NCBI GenBank assembly: GCA_022841325.1
Contig: JALHRS010000010.1
Location: 48,312-112,311 of the forward strand
Source of the DNA: Lysobacterales bacterium
GTDB taxonomy: Bacteria; Pseudomonadota; Gammaproteobacteria; Xanthomonadales; SZUA-5
Length of the DNA: 64,000 nt
Direction of reading: 5' to 3'
How positions within the stretch are numbered: position 1 is the first letter of the stretch; each line of letters begins with the position of its first letter. The translations under genes were made by a program, and so were the position numbers. Positions 34,114 to 42,523 of this stretch are shown here, piece by piece. Under the pieces are notes generated by a model. The model saw only the letters and a list, made by a program, of their open reading frames with translations. It was not told the DNA's origin and did no database searches.

Positions 34114-35595
34114 ATGCAGGAAGCCAAAGTACTGAATCTGCGCGAGGTGCCCTTGTGGCTGGCGTGGATGCCGCTGCTCGCGCTGATGCTGATGCTGGCG
34201 CTCTCGGTCCACATCTTTGGCGAAGATTCGTCCTACGGCCCCAACCAGATCGCGCTGCTGCTGGCCATGGGCCTGGCCGGCATCATCGGCCTGCGCCAGG
34301 GCATGGCCTGGGACGATGTCCAGGAAGCCATCGTGCACGGCGTGTCGGTGGGCACCGGTGCGATCTTCATCCTGCTGGCGGTGGGCGCGCTGATCGGCAC
34401 CTGGATGCTGTGCGGCACCGTGCCAACCCTGGTGCAGTACGGCCTGAAGCTGATGCACCCGGCGGTGTTCTATGGTGCGAGTTGCCTGATCTGTGCGCTG
34501 GTGGCGCTGGCCATCGGCAGCTCATGGACCGTCGCCGGCACGCTGGGCGTAGCGCTGATGGGCATTGCCGGGGGCCTTGGCATGTCGCCGGCAATCACCG
34601 CCGGCGCGATCATTTCCGGCGCCTATTTTGGCGACAAGATGTCGCCCCTGTCCGACACCACCAATCTGGCACCGGCCGCCGCCGGCAGCGAGCTGTTCGC
34701 GCACATCCGGCACATGGCCTGGACCACGATGCCCAGCATCACGATCGCCCTGATCCTGTTCACGCTGATGGGCTTCGGCGGCGTCGGCGCCAGCGGCGAT
34801 GTCGCCCTCGGCAGTCTGAGTGAGGACCTGGCCCGGCAATTCAATCCAGGACTACATCTGCTGCTGCCCCTGGTGGTGGTGCTGGCGCTGGCCTGGAAAC
34901 GGGTGCCGGCATTGCCCTCGATCGCCCTCGGTGCTCTGGTGGGGGCTGTATTCGCCGTGATCTTCCAGCCCGAGGCCACACTGCGGCTGGCCGGCAACGA
35001 GCAGCTTGGACACGGCATGGGCCTGCTGGCCGGTGCCTGGAAGGCCATGTTTGCCGGCTACTCCGGCGACAGCGGCAGCGAGGCCGTCGACAAGCTGCTC
35101 AACCGCGGCGGCATGGGCAGCATGCTCAATGTGATCTGGCTGGTGTTCTGCGCCTTGAGCTTCGGTTCGGTCATGGAACGGGCTGGTCTGCTCGAGCGCA
35201 TCATCCGCAGCGTGCTGCGTGCCGCCAAATCGACCGGCGCCCTGATCAGTGCGACGCTGGCGACGGCCATCGGCACCAATGTGGTCGCCGCCGACCAGTA
35301 CCTCGCCATCGTGCTGACCGGCAAGATCTACAAGCCCGAGTACCAGCGTCGGGGACTCCACCCGGTCAACCTCAGCCGTGCGCTCGAAGACGCCGGCACG
35401 CTGACCTCGCCGCTGGTGCCCTGGAACACCTGCGGCGCCTACATGGCTGCCACGCTGGGCGTGGCCACCGCCGACTATCTGCCCTATGTGTTCTTCAACC
35501 TGATCAATCCGCTGATCGCCGCCGGCATGGCCTACGCGGGCTTCAAGATCCTGCAGCTGAAGCCGACGGTGGAAGTGCGGCACAAGGAGGCGTAG
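34114..35595 (+). CDS. nhaC: NhaC-family sodium/proton antiporter
   Basis: A protein of 493 residues with 11-12 membrane helices. NhaC signatures are present: SSWTVAGTLGVALMGIA, GAYFGDKMSPLSDTTNLA, and the second-half repeat ATAIGTNVVAADQYLAIV followed by SPLVPWNTCGAYMA. It exchanges sodium for protons across the inner membrane. The start is supported by GGGGGAG. It is monocistronic and followed by a long repeat region. Confidence 0.93.
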   Translation: MQEAKVLNLREVPLWLAWMPLLALMLMLALSVHIFGEDSSYGPNQIALLLAMGLAGIIGLRQGMAWDDVQEAIVHGVSVGTGAIFILLAVGALIGTWMLCGTVPTLVQYGLKLMHPAVFYGASCLICALVALAIGSSWTVAGTLGVALMGIAGGLGMSPAITAGAIISGAYFGDKMSPLSDTTNLAPAAAGSELFAHIRHMAWTTMPSITIALILFTLMGFGGVGASGDVALGSLSEDLARQFNPGLHLLLPLVVVLALAWKRVPALPSIALGALVGAVFAVIFQPEATLRLAGNEQLGHGMGLLAGAWKAMFAGYSGDSGSEAVDKLLNRGGMGSMLNVIWLVFCALSFGSVMERAGLLERIIRSVLRAAKSTGALISATLATAIGTNVVAADQYLAIVLTGKIYKPEYQRRGLHPVNLSRALEDAGTLTSPLVPWNTCGAYMAATLGVATADYLPYVFFNLINPLIAAGMAYAGFKILQLKPTVEVRHKEA

Positions 35596-35602
35596 GGGCA
35601 CA

Positions 35603-35632
35603 GGGCACGGGGCACGGGGCACGGGGCACGGG
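35603..35632. repeat. GGGCACG tandem run
   Basis: Four to five copies of the heptamer-like unit GGGCACGG directly after nhaC. A reverse-complement run lies at 36226-36248. Confidence 0.7.
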
Positions 35633-35657
35633 AAAGGCTCGCGTGTTTTGGCCTTGA

Positions 35658-35737
35658 GGAGGGCCGCGCGCCTGCGCGGCCGCGGTTGCCTTCAGCGGGT
35701 TGTGGCCAAGAGCGGCGCCGCAGGCGCGGCGCCCTCC
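35658..35737. repeat. Solo BIME of the RAYT-linked family
   Basis: An A-type REP (GGAGGGCCGCGCGCC start at 35658) and an inverted B-type REP (ending CCCTCC at 35737) lie 80 bp end to end. Stems are perfect here: GGCCGCGC/GCGCGGCC and GGCGCCGC/GCGGCGCC, each with a 4-nt loop. The array copies at 18.8-20.5 kb carry one mismatch in the A stem. Confidence 0.85.
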
Positions 35738-35960
35738 AAGTAGCCACGCTGTGGGTTGTTGGTCTTGAGGAATGTCTCGAAGGTGTCGCGGCCGTAGCGC
35801 GGCTCCGGCGCGCGTGAGCTTGGCTAAGGTGCCTTGCGAGTCTTCGCGCCGGCGGCCGCGGCTCTGAGGATTGGAAAGCGCCGGGCGCCTCGCGTGTGCG
35901 GATTGGGGCTCGATCAAAGCCTATGGACGCGAAGGACCCGGCCTACGCCAGCGCAACGCG

Positions 35961-36082
35961 GTTCATGGCCCGTGCGCAGTGTCGACCGAAACAGGTGACG
36001 CTCCATGAACCCGTATGGCAAGTTGTTGATGCGTCATTGCGAGCCACCTGTTTCGACCCGGAACGGCCCACGGACCATGAAC
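35961..36082. repeat. Imperfect long palindrome
   Basis: Outer arms GTTCATGG...CCATGAAC and inner exact 11-bp arms CGAAACAGGTG (35987-35997) / CACCTGTTTCG (36045-36055) give about 37-nt imperfect arms around a 47-nt centre. It encodes nothing. It could be a MITE-like element. Confidence 0.6.
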
Positions 36083-36088
36083 TCCCGG

Positions 36089-36183
36089 CGTCATTGCGAC
36101 CCCGGACTTGATCCGGGGGAAGCAATCCAGAGGCATGCGGCGATATCCTGGATTGCTTCGTCGCTACGCTCCTCGCAATGACG
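36089..36183. repeat. Dispersed palindromic element (CGTCATTGCGA ends)
   Basis: About 95 bp with exact 11-bp terminal inverted repeats CGTCATTGCGA / TCGCAATGACG and internal GAAGCAATCCAG / CTGGATTGCTTC pairing. The left arm carries an extra hairpin (CCCCGGACTTGATCCGGGG). Similar elements recur in many proteobacterial genomes. A truncated copy is at 2488-2521, and an extra CGTCATTGCGAG lies at 36032-36043. Confidence 0.8.
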
Positions 36184-36291
36184 CCAAGCGGCTGCTTTTC
36201 TCACGCCCTCACGCCCTCACGCCCTCGTGCCCCTTGCCCCGTGCCCCGTTCCGCTGCTCTATCCTCGGAGCTTTTCCACCGGAGCCCGTGC

Positions 36292-37227
36292 ATGGCCCAG
36301 GGCACGCATGATTTCGTCGATGACCCGCGCAACGCCGAGATACTGATCTACGTCAACGGCGCACTGCTGCCCCGCGCTCAGGCGACGCTGTCGGTCTTCG
36401 ATTCCGGCTTCATTCTCGGCGACGGCATCTGGGAGGGTCTGCGGGTGCTTGCGGGTCATCCGGCCTTTCTGGATGCGCATCTGGATCGATTGTTCGAGGG
36501 CGCCAAGGCCATTGCCCTGGACATCGGCATGGACCGCGCGGCGCTGACAGCGGCCATCTACGCCACGCTCGAGGCCAACCGCATGCACGACGGCGTGCAC
36601 ATCCGGCTGATGGTCTCGCGCGGGCTCAAGCGCACGCCCTATCAGGATCCGCGTGTGTGCATCGGCCCGGCCACGGTGGTGATCATCCCCGAGCACAAGA
36701 ATCCGCTGCCCGAGACCCTGCAGAAGGGCTTGCGCCTGTTCACCGTGCATGTACGCCGCGGCTATCCGGACGTGCAGGATCCCAAGCTCAACAGCCACAG
36801 CAAGCTCAATTGCATCACCGCCTGCATCCAGGCGGCGCAGGCCGGCGCCGATGAAGCCCTGATGCTGGATCCGCACGGCTTTGTCGCCACCTGCAATTCC
36901 ACCCATTTCTTCATCGTCCGTCGCGGCGAGGTCTGGACTTCCAGCGGCGACTATTGCCTGGGTGGCATCACCCGCAGTCATGTGCTGCAGCTGTGCCGGG
37001 ACAACGGCATCGTGGCCCGCGAAAAGAACTTCAGCCTGACCGAGGTCTACAGCGCCGAAGAGGCTTTCGTCACCGGCACCTTTGCCGGTCTGGTGCCGGT
37101 GACCGAGGTCGATGGCCGGATGCTGAACTCATCCACCGTCGAGGGTCGGCCGATGATCCATCGATTGCAGGCGCTGTATCGCGAGCTGGCGCAGCGCGAT
37201 GTCGCCGCGCGCGGAGCGCAGGCATGA
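36292..37227 (+). CDS. Class IV (fold-type IV) PLP aminotransferase, BCAT/D-amino-acid type
   Basis: A protein of 311 residues. The start at 36292 follows GGAG and is preferred over an upstream frame through repeats. Family motifs are FDSGFILGDGIWEGLRV near the N-terminus, the PLP lysine candidate K171 in NSHSKLNCI, and GFVATCNSTHFFIV. ILGGITR-type phosphate binding appears as CLGGITRSHVL. Whether it acts on branched-chain or D-amino acids, or is a 4-amino-4-deoxychorismate lyase relative, cannot be decided. The stop overlaps the next start (ATGA), so it is coupled to the sulfotransferase-like gene. Confidence 0.88.
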   Translation: MAQGTHDFVDDPRNAEILIYVNGALLPRAQATLSVFDSGFILGDGIWEGLRVLAGHPAFLDAHLDRLFEGAKAIALDIGMDRAALTAAIYATLEANRMHDGVHIRLMVSRGLKRTPYQDPRVCIGPATVVIIPEHKNPLPETLQKGLRLFTVHVRRGYPDVQDPKLNSHSKLNCITACIQAAQAGADEALMLDPHGFVATCNSTHFFIVRRGEVWTSSGDYCLGGITRSHVLQLCRDNGIVAREKNFSLTEVYSAEEAFVTGTFAGLVPVTEVDGRMLNSSTVEGRPMIHRLQALYRELAQRDVAARGAQA

Positions 37228-37961
37228 ACGCGCCCCTGCGGATCGCGATGTGGTCGGGCCCGCGCAACATCTCCACGGCGATGATGCGCGCCTGGGAAAA
37301 TCGCGGCGATTGCGCGGTCAGCGATGAGCCGCTGTATGCGCACTATCTGGCCGCGACCGGCGCCGATCATCCGGCTCGGGAGGAAGTCATCGCCGCCGGT
37401 GAAAGCGACTGGCGCAAGGCCACGGCCGATCTGCTCGGCCCCGCGCCCGGCGGCGCGCCGATCTGGTACCAGAAGCATATGTGCCATCACCTGCTGCCGC
37501 AGATGGATCGAGACTGGATCGACGCTCTGTTCAATATCCTGCTGATCCGCGACCCGGCCGAAGTGGTCGCCTCCTACCTGCGCGCACGCGGCACGGTCAG
37601 CGCCGAGGAAATCGGACTGCCGCAGCAAAGCGAGTTGTACGCACGCCTGAGTGCGAGCGAGGCAGGCCCGCCGCCGATCGTCGATGCCGGCGAGTTTCTG
37701 AAGGATCCGGAAGGTCATCTGCGCGCCCTGTGCGATCTGCTCGGTATCGAGTTCACGCCACGGATGCTCAGCTGGCCGGCAGGGCCGCGCGACAGCGACG
37801 GCGTCTGGGCGCCGCACTGGTATGCGGCGGTGTGGAAATCAACCGGCTTCGAGGCGCCGCGCCCGCGTCGTACCGAACTGGATGCTTCGGCCAGAGCGGT
37901 GGTCGCCGAGTGCAGCGAGCTCTACGCCAGCTTGCGCGAGCGGCGGTTGCGTCCCGATTGA
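37224..37961 (+). CDS. Sulfotransferase-like P-loop protein
   Basis: A protein of 245 residues starting inside the aminotransferase stop (ATGA). The N-terminus IAMWSGPRNISTAMMRAWE resembles the 5'-phosphosulfate-binding loop of sulfotransferases. NILLIRDPAEVVASYLRARG matches the 3'-phosphate-binding motif region. Bacterial homologues are often placed beside, or fused to, branched-chain-type aminotransferases, which supports a joint pathway, possibly on an amino-acid-derived product. The acceptor is unknown. Confidence 0.82.
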   Translation: MNAPLRIAMWSGPRNISTAMMRAWENRGDCAVSDEPLYAHYLAATGADHPAREEVIAAGESDWRKATADLLGPAPGGAPIWYQKHMCHHLLPQMDRDWIDALFNILLIRDPAEVVASYLRARGTVSAEEIGLPQQSELYARLSASEAGPPPIVDAGEFLKDPEGHLRALCDLLGIEFTPRMLSWPAGPRDSDGVWAPHWYAAVWKSTGFEAPRPRRTELDASARAVVAECSELYASLRERRLRPD

Positions 37962-37970
37962 ACCGCCTGG

Positions 37971-38051
37971 GTAGCAAAGGTAAGCCGAAGGCGCATCTGG
38001 GAGCACGTTCGGCAGCCCGTCCCGGGTGCGCCTTTGGCTTGCCCGGGCTAC
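37971..38051. repeat. Degenerate inverted repeat
   Basis: GTAGCAAAGGTAAGCCGAAG and the complementary GCCTTTGGCTTGCCCGGGCT (to 38051) pair imperfectly around a GC-rich centre. It is part of the convergent intergenic region and resembles other GTAGCCCGG repeats in the window. Confidence 0.5.
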
Positions 38052-38056
38052 TTGCT

Positions 38057-38085
38057 GTCACGTAGGCCCTGCGGGCCAACGTGAC
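38057..38085. terminator. Bidirectional hairpin between convergent genes
   Basis: GTCACGTAGGCCC and GGGCCAACGTGAC pair over 12 of 13 positions with a 3-nt loop. It lies 8 nt from the stop of the minus-strand MBL gene and about 95 nt from the sulfotransferase stop. Confidence 0.5.
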
Positions 38086-38093
38086 CTACGAAG

Positions 38094-38936
38094 CTAGAGC
38101 GTGAACACGGCACCTTCGCAACCGGCCGTGACCACATAGCCGGGGTTGACCTCGGCGATGGACTCGGCGGTGATCAGGTCGAGGATCTCGTCGCTGTGAT
38201 CGGGGTCGTGATGGAAGGTCACCAGCTGGTTGACCTCGCACAGCGCGCCATAGCGGATGGTCTGGATCAGCGAGCTGTGCCCCCAGCCGTGATGCCGCGG
38301 ATATTCGGCGCCGCTGTACTGGCTGTCGTGGATCAGCAAGTCGGCACCGGTGGCCAGATCCGCGCCGGAGGTCCAGTCGCGCGGCAAGCTGGGGAAAGCC
38401 GGATTGCCCAGGGCCGGCTCGTGGTCCGGCATATAGGTCAGCACCTTGCCGTTGGCGGCGCGAATCCGGTAACCCACGGTGGGACCGGGATGGCAGACCA
38501 TGCCGGAATCGACCTGGAATTCGCCGATCTCGACCCGCCCACAGGGCACTTCGTGAAAGCTGATCTCGCAGGGCAGTTCGCTCAGGTGCACCGGAAACAG
38601 CGGTGGCGACAGATAGCGCATCAACCGCGCCTGCAGGTTCATCGTGGCGCTGGCCGGCCCCCAGATGTGCACATCGAAACCGGGACGATACAGCGGCGCG
38701 AAGAAGCCCAGGCCCTGGACGTGGTCCATGTGCAGATGGGTCAACAGGATATCGACTCGCTTCAGCGCTTCGGGCAGGCGCGCGCCCAGCCTGCGGATAC
38801 CGGTACCGGCATCCAGCACCAGCACCGTGCCCTGGGCACCGGTCACGCAGACGCAGGAGGTATTGCCACCGTAACGGGCCGTGTCCGGCCCTGGCGTTGC
38901 CAGCGATCCGCGCGTGCCCCAGAGCTTGATCTGCAC
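38094..38936 (-). CDS. MBL-fold hydrolase, phosphodiesterase-like
   Basis: A protein of 280 residues. The start is a GTG at 38936, three bases after the PAS gene stop, with GGGAG upstream. The N-terminus IKLWGTRGSLATPGPDTARYGGNTSC and THLHMDHVQGL (HxHxDH) place it in the MBL subgroup that includes PhnP-like and cyclic-nucleotide phosphodiesterase-like enzymes. HDSQYSGAEY and a late HHDPDHSDE supply further metal ligands. It is cytoplasmic. It is probably cotranscribed with the PAS protein, suggesting a signal-controlled phosphodiesterase; the substrate is unproven. Confidence 0.85.
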   Translation of the reverse strand: MQIKLWGTRGSLATPGPDTARYGGNTSCVCVTGAQGTVLVLDAGTGIRRLGARLPEALKRVDILLTHLHMDHVQGLGFFAPLYRPGFDVHIWGPASATMNLQARLMRYLSPPLFPVHLSELPCEISFHEVPCGRVEIGEFQVDSGMVCHPGPTVGYRIRAANGKVLTYMPDHEPALGNPAFPSLPRDWTSGADLATGADLLIHDSQYSGAEYPRHHGWGHSSLIQTIRYGALCEVNQLVTFHHDPDHSDEILDLITAESIAEVNPGYVVTAGCEGAVFTL

Positions 38937-38939
38937 GTC

Positions 38940-39365
38940 TCAGATCTCCCAGAACACGCTTTGCACGCCCAGAAACTCGCCGCCCTGGGCGATCAGCGGC
39001 ACCGAGGTCCAGTTGACGTTGCGCCAGGTGCCGTCGGGCCCGATCACCCAGATCGTCCGCGCCACCGGCTTGTGCTGGGTCAGCGCAATGACCAGCGGCC
39101 ATTCGCTCTGCGGAATCAGCTGGCGATCGCCATCGGTCACGGCAAACTGCTGCTGCCATTCTTCCGCAGGAATCTCGCCACTTTCCTCGAAGCGAATGCC
39201 GAGGAGTAGTTCGGCGGGCTCATTCCAGTAGATCAGTGCGCCCCTGGCATCGACGATGACAATGGGCATCGCCAGACAACTGGCGAGCTGCCGCGCCAGG
39301 ATCAGCTGCATGGCTTTCTGTGCCGCGATGGTCGGTCTCCTTGCATCCTGCTTCAGCGGAAACAC
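38940..39365 (-). CDS. Stand-alone PAS-domain protein
   Basis: A protein of about 141 residues containing a single PAS domain (about 25-140): MPIVIVDARGALIYWNEPAE at the start, then WVIGPDGTWRNVNWTSVPLI. No output domain is attached. It directly precedes the MBL hydrolase gene and is likely its sensor partner. The start is uncertain: GTG at 39365 is used, and an ATG at 39311 would remove 18 residues before the PAS core. Confidence 0.8.
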   Translation of the reverse strand: MFPLKQDARRPTIAAQKAMQLILARQLASCLAMPIVIVDARGALIYWNEPAELLLGIRFEESGEIPAEEWQQQFAVTDGDRQLIPQSEWPLVIALTQHKPVARTIWVIGPDGTWRNVNWTSVPLIAQGGEFLGVQSVFWEI

Positions 39366-39872
39366 TCACCCGCAACCAGCTCGCGGGCCTGTCGACTTGC
39401 GGCTGCAAGCTTACTGACGTTTCACGGGATTGTCCTGTTTCGGGACAAGACGCGAACCGGTCGGGTGCGCTCGACCCGGGATTCAGTCGAATCCCGTTCC
39501 CGTTCGCTGATCCAGTTTCCAGCACGCGGTCCATGACCGGTAGCCCACTGACTGCCTCAGTCAGCCGGAGCACCTCAGGTCCTCAGATCACTCCACTCGG
39601 AATGGCGTGACGCTGTCGATGAGCATGGGCAGGGATTTCTCAATGCAGCGCGATTCAGGTCGCAGTTGTTGATGCTTACCCGCAGGGTCAGCTCCTGCCG
39701 CAGTCGGGCCGGTACGAGGGCCGTCAGTACCCCGCCGGGGCTGTATTGCAGCAGTTTCGACACAAGAGCGCCGCCCATTCATGGCACGAAACCTGCTTCA
39801 GAATACCAGAGGGGCCGCGAAGACAGCCAGTGCGTTGAGTATCGGCCAGGTCCCACCACAGGAGAATCCATC
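39366..39872. other. Gene-poor region upstream of PAS gene
   Basis: About 500 bases. A hairpin CGGGATT/AATCCCG (39477-39496) and TGTCC/GGACA (39431-39447) lie upstream of the PAS gene and may be regulatory. A minus-strand frame at 39575-39778 (67 residues, MGGALVSKLLQYSPGGVL) has weak coding character and no ribosome site, so it was not called. Confidence 0.4.
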
Positions 39873-40169
39873 ATGACCATGCTCGATCGGATTGCCGCGC
39901 TGCCTGCTCGATTACGTGCAGCCCTGCGCATCTGGCTCGGAATGGCAGTGCTCAGTATGGTGATGCCCGCTTCGGTCGTGGCCGACGTGGGTTGGCTGGC
40001 CCAACCCTGGTTCTGGGCCGGCTTGTTGCCCTTGCTGGCGCTGTTGCCCTATCAGGGCCAACTGCTACAGAAGCAGACATCCGGCTGTGCCCGTCGGGTC
40101 GGCGCATTTGAAGCCTTCATGCGCCAGACGCGCACACCGCAGCCGCGGCCGACCACTTCCCACGCCTGA
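39873..40169 (+). CDS. Small membrane protein, hypothetical
   Basis: A protein of 98 residues with CAGGAG upstream of the ATG. Two hydrophobic helices (about 17-38 and 45-62) are separated by a short loop (VADVGWLAQPW). A basic C-terminal tail is predicted to face the cytoplasm. No family is recognised. Confidence 0.6.
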   Translation: MTMLDRIAALPARLRAALRIWLGMAVLSMVMPASVVADVGWLAQPWFWAGLLPLLALLPYQGQLLQKQTSGCARRVGAFEAFMRQTRTPQPRPTTSHA

Positions 40170-40189
40170 GCAAACGGGCGACTGCCTCA

Positions 40190-40610
40190 GCGCGACCGGG
40201 CGGATCCGCCCCTGCGTTTCCATTCTGCCCAGGATGATTCGCTCGGATCAGCGAGCACCGCGTTGACGCCAATCCGACGATCAGGGCGACAAAGGCGGGT
40301 CGGCCTGAACCAGCGGGCGCGGTGCTGTCGCCAGATCCGGTACCAGTTGCTGGGCCGCCGCCTGAATCAGCGCGTACAGCAGTGCACAGGTGGCCAGCGC
40401 CCAGAGCAGGGCTCTGGGCATGTCGATCTCGGGACGTCGAGCCTCGCCGGCAGCCGGCACACCGGAGATGCCGGCGCCGATCATGCCGTTGATCATCAGC
40501 AACCACAGGCCCCAGACCGACAACTGGCGAAGCAGCGGCTCCGGGTCGGTCCGCTTCGGCTCCGTGGTTTCTGGCACTGCGCCTGACCAGTGCGGGCTGA
40601 TGCCCGACAC
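40190..40610 (-). pseudogene. Decayed amino acid permease (APC family)
   Basis: The first part encodes LLRQLSVWGLWLLMINGMIG then AGISGVPA, the typical first helix of APC permeases. It is joined directly to RALLWALATCALLYALIQ and QLVPDL, a segment that normally lies about 200 residues later. A frameshift near 40290 moves the continuation (PAFVALIVGLAS) to another frame. The remaining helices are missing. The only in-frame start lies inside the terminator hairpin of the upstream gene. It is therefore a remnant with an internal deletion. Confidence 0.72.
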
Positions 40611-40617
40611 TGGTCAG
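40583..40617 (-). terminator. Terminator hairpin after collagen-like gene
   Basis: CTGACCAGTGCGGG and CCCGACACTGGTCAG pair with one bulged base around a 6-nt loop, 11 bases after the stop of the minus-strand collagen-like gene. Confidence 0.6.
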
Positions 40618-40627
40618 TCATCAGTGC

Positions 40628-42523
40628 TTACTCGCCCGCTGGCTTGGCCGGGCGCGCTGGCTCAGGGGCGGCATCAAAGCGCATCTTTTCGCCATCCCAC
40701 CAGACACTGCTGCCAGTCGCGGAGGTATCACCGTCGTTGACCATCACCTGCTTCAGCTGGACATCGAAGCCGCTGCTGGTCACTTCAGCCGGCAGTGCGC
40801 GCACCTTGGCCGCATCCATACGGGTGCCGACGGCAATCCAGCTGAAGCGCAGATTGACCACATCGGAGGTCGAGGCCACGGTGAAGCCGTCCTTGCTGAT
40901 GCTGGCGATGTATAGCTGCGCGGGAGAGCCCACCGGGGTCACGGTGACGTCCGGCGAGGTGGCCAGCATGCCGGAATAGCTCACGCTGAAGGGCACGAAC
41001 ACCGAGCCGCCCGAGAACTGCGCCGAGCCATTGTCGTATACCTTGAGTTCCGGCGAAGTCACCGCGTAAGCCGCCACGCGCTCGGCATTGGCCTCGGTGC
41101 TGTTCGGCACCAGATCGGCGCTGTAGCCGCTGGTGTAGACATTGCCGAGATTGTAGGCCGCAAACAGCTCACCACTGCTGACTGCGCCCATCACCTGACC
41201 CTGCGATATCGAGCCGATCACGCCGCCGAAGAAGCCGCCGCCGATGCCCTGGGCATCCGGGTTTCCGGCGCGACCTGCGCCGGAAGCGTAGGCAGCGCTA
41301 CCGTAAACGCCATAGTTGACCAATGCACTGCTGCGATATCCCAGAGCGCCCCAATAGGCCCCAAACACCTCGGCACCAAGCACACCAGCGGTGCGGCTGT
41401 AGTCGTTGTAGCTGAAGCCGCTGACACCGAAGGTATAGACATCGCCCCAGAAGTTGTAGCCCTTGGTGGCGGAATTGCTGGTGGTTTGCCCGTAGCCGGT
41501 ACCGTCGTTCTGGGTGTCTCGCGTGCGATAACCATAGAGCGTCGACTGACCATCTCCGTTCACGGTCAACTGGTTCTTGTAGAATTGGGCAAAAATAGTC
41601 GCCGACGGAGCGAGGCCAGCGCTGATGGAAGTGCCATTGTCCTGAATCAGTGAGTTACCCAAGGTACTCGCGGCAGTGAACTTGCTGACGAAGTTGGTGG
41701 TGCCGGTGACGTTGGCCGCCCCTGCAGGACCAGTGGCGCCGGTGGCACCCGTGGCACCCGTGGCACCCGCGGGGCCAGGATCACCCGTGGCACCGGCGGC
41801 ACCGGTGGCCCCGATCGGTCCCGTCGCACCGGTGGCACCATTCAGGCCAGCGGCGCCGGTAGCGCCTGTGGGGCCTGCCGGACCCGCAGCGCCAGTCGCA
41901 CCGGTCAAACCGGTGGCGCCGGTGGGGCCTATCGGACCCGCCGTGCCGGTTGCACCGGTCAGGCCAGTAGCGCCGGTGGCTCCTGTGGCGCCGGTCAAAC
42001 CGGTGGCGCCGGTGGGGCCTGCCGGGCCCGTGGCACCGGCGGCTCCGGTCGGGCCGGTAGCACCGATTGCGCCGGTGGCACCCGTGGAGCCCACGGCGCC
42101 GGTCGCGCCAGTGGCACCCACGGCTCCGGTCGGGCCAGTCACGCCAGTCGCGCCGACCGCACCGGTAGCACCTATGGCGCCGGTGGCACCAGTAGGACCG
42201 ACCGGTCCGATGGCGCCGGTGGCACCGGCGGGGCCGGTGGCTCCGGTGGGTCCTGACGGAACCGCGGCGCAGCGACCGAGCAGACCGCTGGCCGTATCGA
42301 AGCACAGAAACTGCTCCTCGCCCGAGGTACCGGTCAGACCCGGAATGATCACACTGCCATCGTCATTGACGCGCAAGCGGACGGTGGTACCGGCACTGTT
42401 GACCTCAAAACCGTCACCTGGCGCCAGTTGCGCTTCGATATCGGCGGCGTTGGCGACTCCGCAGATCAGCGCGGCCTGCAGCGCCAGGGTCAACGGATGA
42501 CGAAGCAATCGAATCGGGCGCAT
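40628..42523 (-). CDS. Secreted collagen-like repeat protein
   Basis: A protein of 631 residues. A signal peptide (to about residue 26) and a short beta domain are followed by 60 uninterrupted Gly-X-Y triplets (91-270), dominated by GAT, GPT and GAA. A globular C-domain (about 280-631) is rich in Gly, Tyr and Ser. Threonine in the Y position is typical of bacterial collagens that lack hydroxyproline. It probably trimerises at the cell surface. The 9-bp DNA periodicity (41720-42262) makes the repeat number prone to change. The ATG overlaps the TGA of the upstream gene (TGATG), so the two are coupled. Confidence 0.92.
   Translation of the reverse strand: MRPIRLLRHPLTLALQAALICGVANAADIEAQLAPGDGFEVNSAGTTVRLRVNDDGSVIIPGLTGTSGEEQFLCFDTASGLLGRCAAVPSGPTGATGPAGATGAIGPVGPTGATGAIGATGAVGATGVTGPTGAVGATGATGAVGSTGATGAIGATGPTGAAGATGPAGPTGATGLTGATGATGATGLTGATGTAGPIGPTGATGLTGATGAAGPAGPTGATGAAGLNGATGATGPIGATGAAGATGDPGPAGATGATGATGATGPAGAANVTGTTNFVSKFTAASTLGNSLIQDNGTSISAGLAPSATIFAQFYKNQLTVNGDGQSTLYGYRTRDTQNDGTGYGQTTSNSATKGYNFWGDVYTFGVSGFSYNDYSRTAGVLGAEVFGAYWGALGYRSSALVNYGVYGSAAYASGAGRAGNPDAQGIGGGFFGGVIGSISQGQVMGAVSSGELFAAYNLGNVYTSGYSADLVPNSTEANAERVAAYAVTSPELKVYDNGSAQFSGGSVFVPFSVSYSGMLATSPDVTVTPVGSPAQLYIASISKDGFTVASTSDVVNLRFSWIAVGTRMDAAKVRALPAEVTSSGFDVQLKQVMVNDGDTSATGSSVWWDGEKMRFDAAPEPARPAKPAGE

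Larger units (their letters stand above)
35596..36291. other. Gene-free repeat cluster between nhaC and aminotransferase
   Basis: Almost 700 bases without a credible gene. It holds, in order, a GGGCACG tandem run (35603-35632), a solo BIME (35658-35737), a large imperfect palindrome (35961-36082), a dispersed palindromic element (36089-36183), a CGCCCTCA tandem run (36202-36228) and CGTGCCCC/GTGCCCCG units in the opposite orientation to the first run (36226-36248). The aminotransferase promoter must lie inside or at its right end. Confidence 0.7.

Noticed and set aside
40281..40610. 109-residue protein-coding gene
   Set aside because: Its only start is a GTG inside a terminator hairpin and the product is a permease with most of its middle missing, so it was called a pseudogene.
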